Position numbers and translations under genes: made by a program. A stretch of DNA of 64,000 bases from Serinicoccus marinus DSM 15273. GTDB lineage: Bacteria; Actinomycetota; Actinomycetes; Actinomycetales; Dermatophilaceae. Under the pieces are notes generated by a model. That model made no database searches and was not told where the DNA came from. It saw nothing but the letters and a program-made list of their open reading frames with translations. Shown in pieces: positions 17,904 to 25,893 of the stretch (the first letter of the stretch is position 1; the number at the start of each line of letters is the position of its first letter). The stretch is from positions 868,001 to 932,000 of the forward strand of contig NZ_CP043808.1 in the NCBI RefSeq assembly GCF_008386315.1. Direction: 5' to 3'.

Positions 17904-19552
17904 GCGACACGGACACCGGCAGCGGCGCCGCGCCCCGACGGGGTGCCTGGGTGCGACTCGGCTCCGGCCTGCTGGCACTCGGGCTGCTCACCTGGGGCAG
18001 CGTCCAGGCCGGCGCCTGGGGGCCGGGTAGCGACGGTGGGCAGAGCCTCGTGTCGACGGCCGCCGACAGCGAGACCGCCGATGGTGGCGATGAGCCGGTC
18101 CTGGTCGAGGAGGCACGGCTGGCGTGCGCCGGGGTCAGCGGCTCGCCGGGGGCGAGCGCGGCGGCCCTCGCACCGCCCGAGCTCTTCGCCGAGCAGCCCA
18201 CCGGGCAGCGATCGGCCACGCTGTCGCCGGTGGCAGGGTCGGCCGGGTCGGACGTGCTGGAGCTGCGTGCGGACCAGGAGGTCGCCGAGACCCCACCGGC
18301 CGACGACGCCACGCCGCTGCTGACCGCGACCGGGCCCGGTGCCCCCGGCCTCGTGGGGGGTCACCTGTCCGTCGGCACCGGGAGCGGGGCGAGGGGAGCC
18401 GCCCTGGTGGGGTGCGCTGCGGCCGCTGCGGAGCACTGGTTGCTCGGCGGTGACGCCGCAGCCGGTCGCACCGAGCAGGTCGTGCTCACCAACCCCGGCA
18501 CCGACCCGGTGCGCGTCGATCTGGAGGTGCACGGCGCCGAGGGGCCGGTCGAGGCCACCGGTGCCTCCGGACTGGTCGTCCCCGCCGGCGGCCGGCTCGT
18601 CCGCCCGCTGGACGCCCTGGCGCCCGGGACCGCCGCACCGGCCGTCCACGTCGCCGCGGAGGGTGGACCGGTGACCGCGCACCTCGTGGACACCTCGCGC
18701 GAGGGCACGACCGACCTGGGCGTGGATGTGACCGGCCCGAGCGCCGAGGCGGCCCGTGACCTGGTGATCCCGCCCCTGCCGGACGCCGGTGCCGACGGGA
18801 CGGAGACGGTGCTGCGGCTGCTCGCGCCGGAGGCGGACGCCGTGGTCGAGCTCGGTGCGCTCACCGAGGACGGCGCCGCGACACCGGGAACCTCCGCCGT
18901 CCGCGTCGCCGCCGGCACCACCACGGACCTCCCTCTCGACGGGCTGCCCGAGGGTGCGGTCGGCCTCCGGCTGCGCTCGGACCACCCGGTCACCGCGTCC
19001 TTGCAGGTCCGGCTCGCGCCCTCCGGCGACGAGCCGGTGGAGCAGGAGGTCGCGGAGCAGGAGACGACGGACGGTGAGGCCGCCACGGCGACCGCCGCAC
19101 CGGACGGGGCCACTGCCACCGGCTCGCCGCAGGACCAGGAGCAGCCACTGGTCCGACCCGCCGGCGAGCTGGCCTGGGTGCCCGCCGCCGGTCCGGCCAC
19201 GCAACCCGTCGGGATCGGCCTGCCCGACCGTGCTGCGGTGCCAGGGGCCGAGACGTCGCTGTCCGTCGCGGTCCTCGACGCCACAACGGTCGAGGTGCTG
19301 CTGCGCTCGGCGGACGGGAGCACCCGGGTGGAGACCCTGGAGCTGGGCAACGACTCGACGACGCTGCTCTCCCTGGCTCCGGACGTGAGAGGGGTCTGGG
19401 TCCGGCCGGCCGAGGAGGGCGGCACCGGCGTCGTCGCCGCGGCCGTGCACCTCACCGGGTCCGACGACCTCGGCCCCTACCGGGCGGCGGCCGCGCTGGC
19501 GGCCGTCCCGTGGTCCCGCGAGGTGACCGGCGTCAGCCGGGTCGTGCCCTGA
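17900..19552 (+). CDS. DUF5719 family secreted/anchored protein
   Basis: 550 residues. A basic N-terminus and one hydrophobic segment (about 15-38) serve as signal anchor; the rest is predicted outside the cell and rich in Ala, Thr, Glu and Pro, with repeated beta-rich units around NPGTDPVRVDLEVHG and VEVLLRSADGS. A low-complexity acidic/Thr linker lies near residues 375-415. GTGA overlap with the glycosyltransferase gene shows coupled translation, so it is a likely partner of that enzyme. No catalytic motif is seen; function unknown. Confidence 0.85.
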   Translation: MSDTDTGSGAAPRRGAWVRLGSGLLALGLLTWGSVQAGAWGPGSDGGQSLVSTAADSETADGGDEPVLVEEARLACAGVSGSPGASAAALAPPELFAEQPTGQRSATLSPVAGSAGSDVLELRADQEVAETPPADDATPLLTATGPGAPGLVGGHLSVGTGSGARGAALVGCAAAAAEHWLLGGDAAAGRTEQVVLTNPGTDPVRVDLEVHGAEGPVEATGASGLVVPAGGRLVRPLDALAPGTAAPAVHVAAEGGPVTAHLVDTSREGTTDLGVDVTGPSAEAARDLVIPPLPDAGADGTETVLRLLAPEADAVVELGALTEDGAATPGTSAVRVAAGTTTDLPLDGLPEGAVGLRLRSDHPVTASLQVRLAPSGDEPVEQEVAEQETTDGEAATATAAPDGATATGSPQDQEQPLVRPAGELAWVPAAGPATQPVGIGLPDRAAVPGAETSLSVAVLDATTVEVLLRSADGSTRVETLELGNDSTTLLSLAPDVRGVWVRPAEEGGTGVVAAAVHLTGSDDLGPYRAAAALAAVPWSREVTGVSRVVP

Positions 19553-19558
19553 GGCGCC

Positions 19559-19945
19559 TCACACCAGGTCCTCGGGGTCGCGCCCCAGCATCCGGGCGAC
19601 CTGCTCGACGACCACCTCGGTGACGAGGGCGCCCAGCTCGACCTCGTCCGCGGCCCGGTGCAGCACCGGGCGGCGGTAGACCACCAGCCGCGCCGGCATA
19701 CCCCCCTGCGCCGGGAACAACCGGCCGAGCGCGACGTCGTGCTCCCAGGGCGCGGGGTCGGAGGGCGGCACCTCCTCCACCGCGAGCTCCAGGCCCAGCG
19801 GGCTGCCCCAGCGCTGCTCGACCGTCTCGGCGGCATCGAGCACCAGCTCGTCGAACCGGTCGCGCCGGCTGCTCATGGCCGGCACCCGAGGCCAGGCGAG
19901 AGGTCCGCGGACCCCCCGTCCGCGGCGGTCCCGGTGCGTGGCCAT
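19559..19945 (-). CDS. Metallopeptidase-family (zincin-like, Rv3259-type) protein with altered active site
   Basis: 128 residues with the family layout: RGPLAWPRVPAMSSRRDRFDELVLDAAE, VEEVPPSDPAPWEHDVALG and PARLVVYRRPVLHRA. The expected zinc motif HExxH maps onto VVVEQVARML, which lacks both His residues, so metallopeptidase activity is doubtful. The ATG at 19945 follows TATCGT (minus) by 6 nt. It is divergent from the DUF3499 gene and convergent with DUF5719, the neighbourhood known from mycobacteria (Rv3259-Rv3258c). Confidence 0.85.
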   Translation of the reverse strand: MATHRDRRGRGVRGPLAWPRVPAMSSRRDRFDELVLDAAETVEQRWGSPLGLELAVEEVPPSDPAPWEHDVALGRLFPAQGGMPARLVVYRRPVLHRAADEVELGALVTEVVVEQVARMLGRDPEDLV

Positions 19946-19951
19946 GGCGCG

Positions 19952-20021
19952 ACGATAGATCACCAGGGGCGGCGCCCGGTCGGGGTGGCACCACGGGATC
20001 GTGGGCGGGGGCGCCTAGAGT
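19952..20021. promoter_or_regulatory. Divergent zincin / DUF3499 promoter region
   Basis: TATCGT on the minus strand (19957-19952) lies 6 nt before the zincin ATG; TAGAGT on the plus strand (20016-20021) lies 7 nt before the GTG at 20029. Both fit leaderless starts and the second decides the DUF3499 start. Confidence 0.45.
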
Positions 20022-20028
20022 GTCGGGC

Positions 20029-20397
20029 GTGACCCTGACTCGCCAGTGCTCGAAGACGGCGTGCGTCCGCCCCGCCACGTCGACGCTCACCTACGTCTAC
20101 GCGGAGCAGACCGCGGTGCTCGGGCCGCTGGCGACATATGCCGAGCCCCACAGCTACGACCTGTGCGAGGAGCACGCGACCCGGCTCACCGCGCCCCGCG
20201 GCTGGGACGTCGTGCGGTTGGAGCTGCCCGAGGGAGAGCCCCGCCCGCCGGTGGACGACCTCGCGGCGCTGGCCGACGCGGTGCGCGAGCACCGCGGCAC
20301 CATCGTCCGGGTGGACTCCCCGCAGAGCCCGCACGAGGGCGCGACCGTGACCGAGATCGCCCGGCGCGGACACCTGCGGGTGCTGCGCGACCGCTGA
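20029..20397 (+). CDS. DUF3499 family protein
   Basis: 122 residues, conserved in actinobacteria, function unknown. Three Cys (CSKTAC near the N-terminus and C in YDLCEEHATRL) with His suggest a small zinc-binding fold. The central TLTYVYAEQTAVLGPLATYAEP is the most conserved part. GTG 20029 is preferred over GTG 20020 because the -10-like TAGAGT ends at 20021. It heads the phosphomannomutase operon. Confidence 0.88.
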   Translation: MTLTRQCSKTACVRPATSTLTYVYAEQTAVLGPLATYAEPHSYDLCEEHATRLTAPRGWDVVRLELPEGEPRPPVDDLAALADAVREHRGTIVRVDSPQSPHEGATVTEIARRGHLRVLRDR

Positions 20398-20416
20398 CGG
20401 GGCGCGGAACCTGCTC

Positions 20417-21841
20417 GTGGTGGAGGTCGCCGCGGTCGTCAAGGCCTACGACGTGCGTGGGCTGGTCCCCGAGCAGCTCGACGCAGGGACGGCACGAGCG
20501 CTGGGCTCCGCCTTCGCACAGGTGGTGGTCCGTCCCGAGGGGCACGCCGGGATCGTGCTCGGCCGCGACATGCGCGCGTCCTCCCCGGAGCTCGCCGACG
20601 CCTTCGCCGGCGGGGTCCTCGAGCAGGGCGTGGACGTGACGGACATCGGGCTCTGCTCCACCGACGGTCTCTACCACGCCAGCGGCACCTGCGACCTGCC
20701 GGGGGCGATGGTCACGGCGAGCCACAACCCTGCCGGCTACAACGGGATGAAGCTCTGCCGGGCGGCCGCCGCGCCCGTCGGGCAGGACTCCGGGCTGGCC
20801 GAGATCCGGGACCTCGCGCAGTGGCTGCTGGACCGCGGCGACCTGCACCAGCTCCCGGCCCCGGCCTCGGCGGGGCGGCGGCGGGAGGTGGACCTGCTCG
20901 CGGACTACGCCGCCCATCTGCACTCGCTGGTCGACCTGGGCGGGATCCGTCCGCTGCACGTCGTCGTGGACGCCGGCAACGGGATGGCGGGGCATACCGT
21001 GCCCGCGGTCCTGGGCGCCGAGGGGTCGCCGCTGCGGCTCGACCCGCTCCACTTCGAGCTGGACGGCTCCTTCCCGCACCACGACGCGAACCCGCTCGAC
21101 CCGGCCAACCAGCGGGAGCTGCAGGAGGCGGTGCGCGCCCGTGGCGCGGGCCTGGGCCTGGCCTTCGACGGCGACGCGGACCGGGTCTTCGTCGTCGACG
21201 AGCGGGGCCGGCAGGTGCCGGCCGGGGCGGTGACCGCGCTCCTCGCGCGGTGGCTGGTCGCGCGGGAGGTGGTGGCCGGGCGTGACCCGGCCGACGTCAC
21301 GGTCGTGCACGGGTCGATCCTGCCGCGGGCCGTGGAGGAGGGCGTCGCGGCGAGCGGCGCACGGCTGGTGACCTGCCGCGTCGGCCACACCTTCGTCAAG
21401 GCCGCGATGGCCACGCAGGCCGCCGTCTTCGGGGCGGAGCACTCTGGGCACTACTACTTCCGCGACTTCTGGTCCGCCGACAGCGGCCTGCTCGCGGTGC
21501 TCCACCTGCTCGCCGCCGTGAGCGAGCAGCAGCGCCCGGTCTCGGCGATCCTCGGGGAGCTCGACCCCTACGCCGCGTCCGGGGAGATCAGCCTCCGGGT
21601 CCCGGACCCGGCCGCCGCGGCCGAGCGGGTGCGACGGTGGGCGCTCGACCGGGGGGCGAGGGTCGACGACACCGATGGCCTGCTCGTCCGGCAGGACGAG
21701 GGCAGCGGGGCCTTCTGGTGGGTCTCGCTGCGGTCCAGCAACACCGAGCCGGTGATGCGGCTCACCGTCGAGGCGCGCGACGGTGCAAGGATGGGGCAGG
21801 TCCGGGACGCCGTCCTGGCCGTGGTGGAGCAGGAGGACTGA
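20417..21841 (+). CDS. Phosphomannomutase/phosphoglucomutase
   Basis: 474-residue alpha-D-phosphohexomutase that interconverts mannose 6- and 1-phosphate (or the glucose pair) for GDP-mannose and envelope glycans. The phosphoserine loop is MVTASHNPAGYNGMKL (about residues 97-112), the Mg site is LAFDGDADRVFVVDE, the sugar-specificity loop is FGAEHSGHYYF and the phosphate-binding loop is RSSNTEPVMRLTVEA. Matches the PmmA (Rv3257c) position in M. tuberculosis. Starts 19 nt after DUF3499. Confidence 0.94.
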   Translation: MVEVAAVVKAYDVRGLVPEQLDAGTARALGSAFAQVVVRPEGHAGIVLGRDMRASSPELADAFAGGVLEQGVDVTDIGLCSTDGLYHASGTCDLPGAMVTASHNPAGYNGMKLCRAAAAPVGQDSGLAEIRDLAQWLLDRGDLHQLPAPASAGRRREVDLLADYAAHLHSLVDLGGIRPLHVVVDAGNGMAGHTVPAVLGAEGSPLRLDPLHFELDGSFPHHDANPLDPANQRELQEAVRARGAGLGLAFDGDADRVFVVDERGRQVPAGAVTALLARWLVAREVVAGRDPADVTVVHGSILPRAVEEGVAASGARLVTCRVGHTFVKAAMATQAAVFGAEHSGHYYFRDFWSADSGLLAVLHLLAAVSEQQRPVSAILGELDPYAASGEISLRVPDPAAAAERVRRWALDRGARVDDTDGLLVRQDEGSGAFWWVSLRSSNTEPVMRLTVEARDGARMGQVRDAVLAVVEQED

Positions 21842-21845
21842 CGCG

Positions 21846-22067
21846 ATGGCACGACCGGAGTTCGACCCGTGGGTGCGCAGCATCCTGCGATGCCCCGTGG
21901 GGCGCCACGAGCTGGTTGACGTGACCGACGAGCAGGGGGAGCCGGCGCTGCAGTGCGCCGAGGACTGCGAGGGTCCCGGGCGCCGGCGGCGGTACCCGTG
22001 GCGGGAGGGCATACCGGTGCTGCTCGCCGATGACGCGGTGGTCGTCACGGTCGCCGACGGATCTTGA
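21846..22067 (+). CDS. Trm112-family small zinc protein
   Basis: 73 residues. ILRCPVGRHELVDV and LQCAEDCEGPG supply Cys for a zinc-ribbon-like fold, and YPWREGIPVLLADDA is the Trm112 C-terminal signature. In other organisms Trm112 activates methyltransferases; in actinobacteria this gene sits between the mutase and the SIS isomerase with no known partner. GIP uses ATA in a GGCATACC octamer. Its stop overlaps upstream bases of the next gene. Confidence 0.85.
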   Translation: MARPEFDPWVRSILRCPVGRHELVDVTDEQGEPALQCAEDCEGPGRRRRYPWREGIPVLLADDAVVVTVADGS

Positions 22068-22078
22068 GGAGACCAGGT

Positions 22079-23369
22079 ATGCCCTACATCGACGAAGCGC
22101 TCCTCGACGACCCGGAGGAGCTGCAGCGCAAGGACTCGCGGGACACGCTGCGCGCCCTCGCCAGTGCCGGGGCGCAGGTGCGCGAGGCGATGACGCTGGC
22201 CGACGAGGCCGGCATCGACCGGCTGGCCAGCACCGAGCGGCCGCGCTCGGTGCTGGTGGCGGCGATCGGCGGGTCCTCCATCGTGGCCGATGTGCTCGAG
22301 CTGCTCGCGGAGCCGGGGTCGCCGGTGCCGGTGCAGGCGCGGCGCAACCTCCCGCTGCCGGGCTGGGTCGGGCCGCTCGACCTCGTGGTGGCGGTCTCGC
22401 TCTCCGGTCGGGCACCGGGACCGCTGGCCGTGGCGGCCGAGGCGGCCCGACGGGGCGCGATGCTGCTGACCGTGGGCGCCGACGACTCGCCGCTGGCGCA
22501 GGTCTGCCGCAGCGCCCGCGGGGTGCACGTCGGGGTCGGCTCCGGCGGACGCACGAGCTCGCGGACGCGCTGTGGACGCTGCTCGCCCCGGTGCTCATCG
22601 GTGCCGACCGGTTGGGCCTGCTGGACGCCCCGGCCGACGTGGTGCGGGCTGTCGCCGAGCGGCTGGACCACCGTGCCGAGCAGTTCCGCCGTCCTCCGAC
22701 GCCTTCGTCAACCCCGCCAAGATCCTCGCCGTCCAGCTCGCCGAGACGGTGCCGGTCGTGCTCGGGGACGGGCCGCTCGGCGGGGTCGCCGCGGCGCGCG
22801 CCGCCTCGATGCTGGCCCGGACCGCCCGCATCCCGGCGACCTTCGGTGAGCTCCCGGACGCCGCGAGCGGGATCGTCGCGTGCTTCGACGGGCCCTACAC
22901 CGCGATCGGCGGGCGACGGGCGGGGACCTACGACGACGCCCGGATCCGTCTCGGCGACATCGACACCTCAGGCTGGGAGCCGCACCACTTCGCCGAGCCG
23001 GAGGGGGAGCTGATGGAGCGCCCGCGTGGCCCGGCGGCCGGCCGCGGCGGCGACGACATCTTCGCCGATCCCTATCTGGACGGCCCGCCGCCGCCGCGCC
23101 TCGGGCTGCTCATGCTGCGAGACGCGCCGGTGTCGCCGGCGACGCCGGAGTCGGTGCAGGCCGAGGCGCTCACCGACGCCGTGCTCACCACGGCGCGCGA
23201 GGCCGGGGCGCGGGTCATGGAGGTGCAGGCCGAGGACGGCGCACCCGTGGTCCGGCTGGCCGACCACGTCGCCGCCCTGGACTTCGCGGCGACCTACCTG
23301 GCCATCGGGCTGGGGCTCGACCCCTCGGTGTCCCCGCACGTCGCCGATCTCAGGGACCGGACGCGGTGA
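22079..23369 (+). CDS. SIS-domain phosphoglucose/phosphomannose isomerase-like protein, two 1-nt frameshifts
   Basis: About 430 residues when repaired (Rv3256c-like). Three frames must be joined: 22079 to about 22548 (MPYIDEALLDD, VLVAAIGGSSIVADVLELL, VVAVSLSGRAPGPLAVA), a middle piece to about 22690 (HELADALWTLLAPVLIGADR) and the rest to 23369 (SSDAFVNPAKILAVQLAETV, ADHVAALDFAATYLAIGLGLDP). One missing G near 22548 (GGCGG(G)ACG) and one missing C near 22690 (CGCC(C)GTCC) restore a single frame. Two SIS sugar-phosphate-binding lobes are recognisable. Likely acts with the adjacent mutase on hexose phosphates. Its stop overlaps kynA (GTGA). Confidence 0.83.
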
Positions 23370-24313
23370 GCCAGATGCCGGGAAGCACCGACGACGCCGG
23401 GCCCGATCTCGACCCGATCACCCGGCATACCCGCTCCCGACGCGACCTCGAGGAGGGGATCGAGCGCGACTTCGGGCAGAACCTGTCCTACGGCGCCTAC
23501 CTCGACCTGCCGACCCTGCTCTCGGCCCAGCACCCTCGGGCGACCCCGCCGCAGCACGACGAGCTGCTCTTCATCATCCAGCACCAGACGACCGAGCTCT
23601 GGCTGCGCCTGGTCATCCACGAGCTGACCAGTGCTCGGTCCTTGCTGGCGGCCGACGACCACCGGCAGGCGCTCAAGCGCATCGCCCGGGTGAAGCACAT
23701 CCAGGCCTCCATGACCGAGCAGTGGTCGGTCCTGGCCACGCTCACGCCCAGCGAGTACGCGCAGTTCCGGGCCTTCCTCGCCACCGGATCCGGGTTCCAG
23801 AGCTGGCAGTACCGCGCCGTCGAGTTCATGCTCGGCAACAAGAACGCGGCGATGCTGCCGGTCTTCGCCCACGACGAGGAGCAGCACGCCGAGCTGGAGC
23901 GGCTGCTGCACGAGCCCAGCCTCTACGACGAGGTGCTCGCCTGGCTGGCGCGCCGCGGGCACCCCGTCCCGCAGGAGGTGCTGACCCGGGACGTGTCCGA
24001 GCCGTACCGGGCGCACGAGGGGGTCGTGGCGGCCCTCAGCCGGATCTACGCCGACCCGCAGGAGCACTGGGCGGAGTACGAGACGGCCGAGGAGCTGGTG
24101 GATCTCGAGGACAACTTCCAGGTATGGCGCTTCCGTCACCTCAAGACGGTGGAGCGCATCATCGGGAGCAAGCGGGGCTCCGGGGGATCCAGCGGTGTCC
24201 CCTTCCTCCGCCGGGCGCTGGAGCTGACGTTCTTCCCCGAGCTCTACGACGTGCGCTCGGCCATCCAGGACGTCACGCCGGAGGGCTACCACGGGGGTGA
24301 CGGACGTGGCTGA
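23366..24313 (+). CDS. kynA: Tryptophan 2,3-dioxygenase
   Basis: 315 residues. This haem enzyme opens the indole ring of tryptophan to N-formylkynurenine. LSYGAYLDLPTLLSAQHP and HDELLFIIQHQTTELWLRL form the substrate/haem pocket; FQSWQYRAVEFMLGNKN and DNFQVWRFRHLKTVERIIG (distal haem-ligand His in the RHLKTVER stretch) are conserved. GTG overlaps the stop of the SIS gene by 4 bp and the kynU start lies inside its 3' end, so all belong to one transcript. No formamidase gene is in view. Confidence 0.95.
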   Translation: MSQMPGSTDDAGPDLDPITRHTRSRRDLEEGIERDFGQNLSYGAYLDLPTLLSAQHPRATPPQHDELLFIIQHQTTELWLRLVIHELTSARSLLAADDHRQALKRIARVKHIQASMTEQWSVLATLTPSEYAQFRAFLATGSGFQSWQYRAVEFMLGNKNAAMLPVFAHDEEQHAELERLLHEPSLYDEVLAWLARRGHPVPQEVLTRDVSEPYRAHEGVVAALSRIYADPQEHWAEYETAEELVDLEDNFQVWRFRHLKTVERIIGSKRGSGGSSGVPFLRRALELTFFPELYDVRSAIQDVTPEGYHGGDGRG

Positions 24314-25547
24314 GCAGGCACCGTCGCGGGAGAGGGCCGCACGGCTGGACGACCAGGACCCGCTGGCCGCCTATGCCGAGCGCTTCGAGCGCGCCGACGG
24401 TGTGGTGGCCTACTTCGACGGCAACTCGCTGGGGCGACCGGTGGCGGGGGCCGCGGAGGCGATGGCCTCCTTCGTCCGGGACGAGTGGGGCACGCGCCTC
24501 ATCCGGTCCTGGGACGAGGGCTGGATGGGGTGGCCCGAGCAGGTCGGGGATCTGGTCGGGTCCGCCGCGCTGGGGGCGGGCCCCGGCCAGACCGTGGTCG
24601 CCGACTCGACCACGGTGCTGCTCTACAAGGTGCTTCGCGCCCTCGTCGACCACCAGCTCGCCGTCGACCCGGGGCGCACCGAGCTGGTGCTCGACACCGA
24701 CAACTTCCCGACCGACCGTTACGTCGCCGAGGGGATCGCGGCGGAGCGTGGTCTGACGCTGCGGTGGATCGACGCCGACCCGGCGTCGGGGGTGCGCGAG
24801 GGCCAGGTCCGAGAGGTCGTGGGGGAGCGCGCCGGTGTGGTCCTCGTCTCGCACGTGGCCTACCGGTCCGGCTTCGTCGCCGATGCCGAGGCCATCACCC
24901 GGGTGGCCCACGAGGCCGGGGCGCTGGTGCTCTGGGACACCTGCCACAGCGCCGGGTCCGTGCCGGTGCGCGCTGACGCGTGGGGGTGGGACGCGGCCGT
25001 GGGGTGCGACTACAAGTACCTCAACGGCGGGCCGGGGGCACCGGCGCACGCCTACCTGGCCCGGCGCCACCACGACCTGGCGACGCTGCAGCAGCCGATC
25101 CAGGGGTGGATGGGCCGCCGTGATCCCTTCCTCATGGAGCAGGGCTACCAGCCGGCTGCCGGCATCCGGGCACTCGTGAGCGGCACCCCGCCGATCGTGG
25201 GGATGGTGCCGGTGCGGCTGGGCGCGCAGATGCTGGCCGAGGCCGGCATCGAGGCGGTCCGGGCCAAGAGTCTGGCGCTCACCGACCTCGCCTGGTCCGT
25301 GGTGGAGAGCTGGCCGGAGGAGCTGGGGGTGGTGGTCGCCAGCCCGCGCGAGCACGCCCGTCGCGGGGGCCACCTGACGCTGCGCCACCCGGCCTTCGAG
25401 GAGATCTACCCCCGGCTGTGGGATCGCGGGGTGATTCCCGACTTCCGCTCCCCGGACGGCCTGCGCCTGGGGCTGTCCCCGCTGTCCACCACCTTCGTCG
25501 AGGTGTGGGACGGGCTCGCGGCGATCCTGGAGGAGCTGCAGCGCTGA
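24297..25547 (+). CDS. kynU: Kynureninase
   Basis: 416-residue PLP enzyme that cleaves kynurenine to anthranilate and alanine. VAYFDGNSLGRP marks the N-terminus; VVADSTTVLLYKVLRAL binds PLP phosphate; DTCHSAGSVPVRADAWGWD holds the Asp pairing with the PLP nitrogen and AVGCDYKYLNGGPGAPA contains the Schiff-base Lys. Overlaps kynA by 17 bp. Together they send tryptophan to anthranilate, though the formyl-kynurenine step must be encoded elsewhere. Confidence 0.95.
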   Translation: MTDVAEQAPSRERAARLDDQDPLAAYAERFERADGVVAYFDGNSLGRPVAGAAEAMASFVRDEWGTRLIRSWDEGWMGWPEQVGDLVGSAALGAGPGQTVVADSTTVLLYKVLRALVDHQLAVDPGRTELVLDTDNFPTDRYVAEGIAAERGLTLRWIDADPASGVREGQVREVVGERAGVVLVSHVAYRSGFVADAEAITRVAHEAGALVLWDTCHSAGSVPVRADAWGWDAAVGCDYKYLNGGPGAPAHAYLARRHHDLATLQQPIQGWMGRRDPFLMEQGYQPAAGIRALVSGTPPIVGMVPVRLGAQMLAEAGIEAVRAKSLALTDLAWSVVESWPEELGVVVASPREHARRGGHLTLRHPAFEEIYPRLWDRGVIPDFRSPDGLRLGLSPLSTTFVEVWDGLAAILEELQR

Positions 25548-25567
25548 GCCCTGGCACGTCCGTTGGG

Positions 25568-25618
25568 TGCCCGTCAGAAGGGTCGCGCTGGCCGTCAGGA
25601 TCGGGCGCCTGACGGGCA
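25568..25618. terminator. Overlapping stem-loops downstream of kynU
   Basis: TGCCCGTCAG (25568-25577) pairs perfectly with CTGACGGGCA (25609-25618), and CCGTCAGG (25592-25599) pairs perfectly with CCTGACGG (25608-25615) with an 8-nt loop. Both use the same 3' arm, so only one can form at a time. Located 20 nt after the kynU stop. The inner hairpin is a plausible terminator. Confidence 0.45.
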
Positions 25619-25828
25619 GAGGTGTCCCCCGCCCGGTGGTCCCGGCCGTCGCGACGGGGTGGGGGTGCCTGGTAGTGCCGGTAGTCGTGGGTGCGGGTCG
25701 TGGTGGTGCGGTCGAGCAGAGTCGTCCACATCAGGTCGCGGAGCCGGTTGATGCTGGCGGTGGCGAGGCCGAGGGTCTTGAGCCGGTGGTGGCGCTGCCC
25801 CTGCGACGAGCTGGCAGCTTCATCATAC
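25619..25828 (-). pseudogene. Probable decayed remnant of a 13E12-type (DUF222/HNH) gene
   Basis: This 346-bp kynU-mtr gap has no intact gene. Read on the minus strand, an SOS-like box (25844-25829) is followed by bases GTATGATG and then a frame giving QGQRHHRLKTLGLATA and DYRHYQAPPPRRDGR. RHHRLKT resembles the segment after the HNH motif of 13E12-family proteins, and these genes typically begin just behind a LexA box, so start and tail seem joined by a deletion. The link to 13E12 is inference from short resemblance; the piece has no start codon in its frame and no complete domain. Confidence 0.35.
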
Positions 25829-25844
25829 TCGAACACATGTACGA
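25829..25844. promoter_or_regulatory. SOS (LexA) box-like palindrome
   Basis: TCGAACACATGTACGA matches the actinobacterial LexA consensus TCGAAC-N4-GTTCGA at 11 of the 12 fixed positions. It lies in an AT-richer patch 50 nt upstream of mycothione reductase and immediately before the minus-strand remnant. In mycobacteria several 13E12 genes carry such boxes. It may now affect mtr or be a leftover. Confidence 0.55.
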
Positions 25845-25881
25845 GAGCAGGACCCTGGGTCGACGTCCTCCCTCGGCGATC

Positions 25882-25887
25882 TACGCT
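25882..25887 (+). promoter_or_regulatory. -10-like box of mtr
   Basis: TACGCT, 6 nt before the GTG at 25894; leaderless layout. Confidence 0.4.
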
Positions 25888-25893
25888 GGTCGG

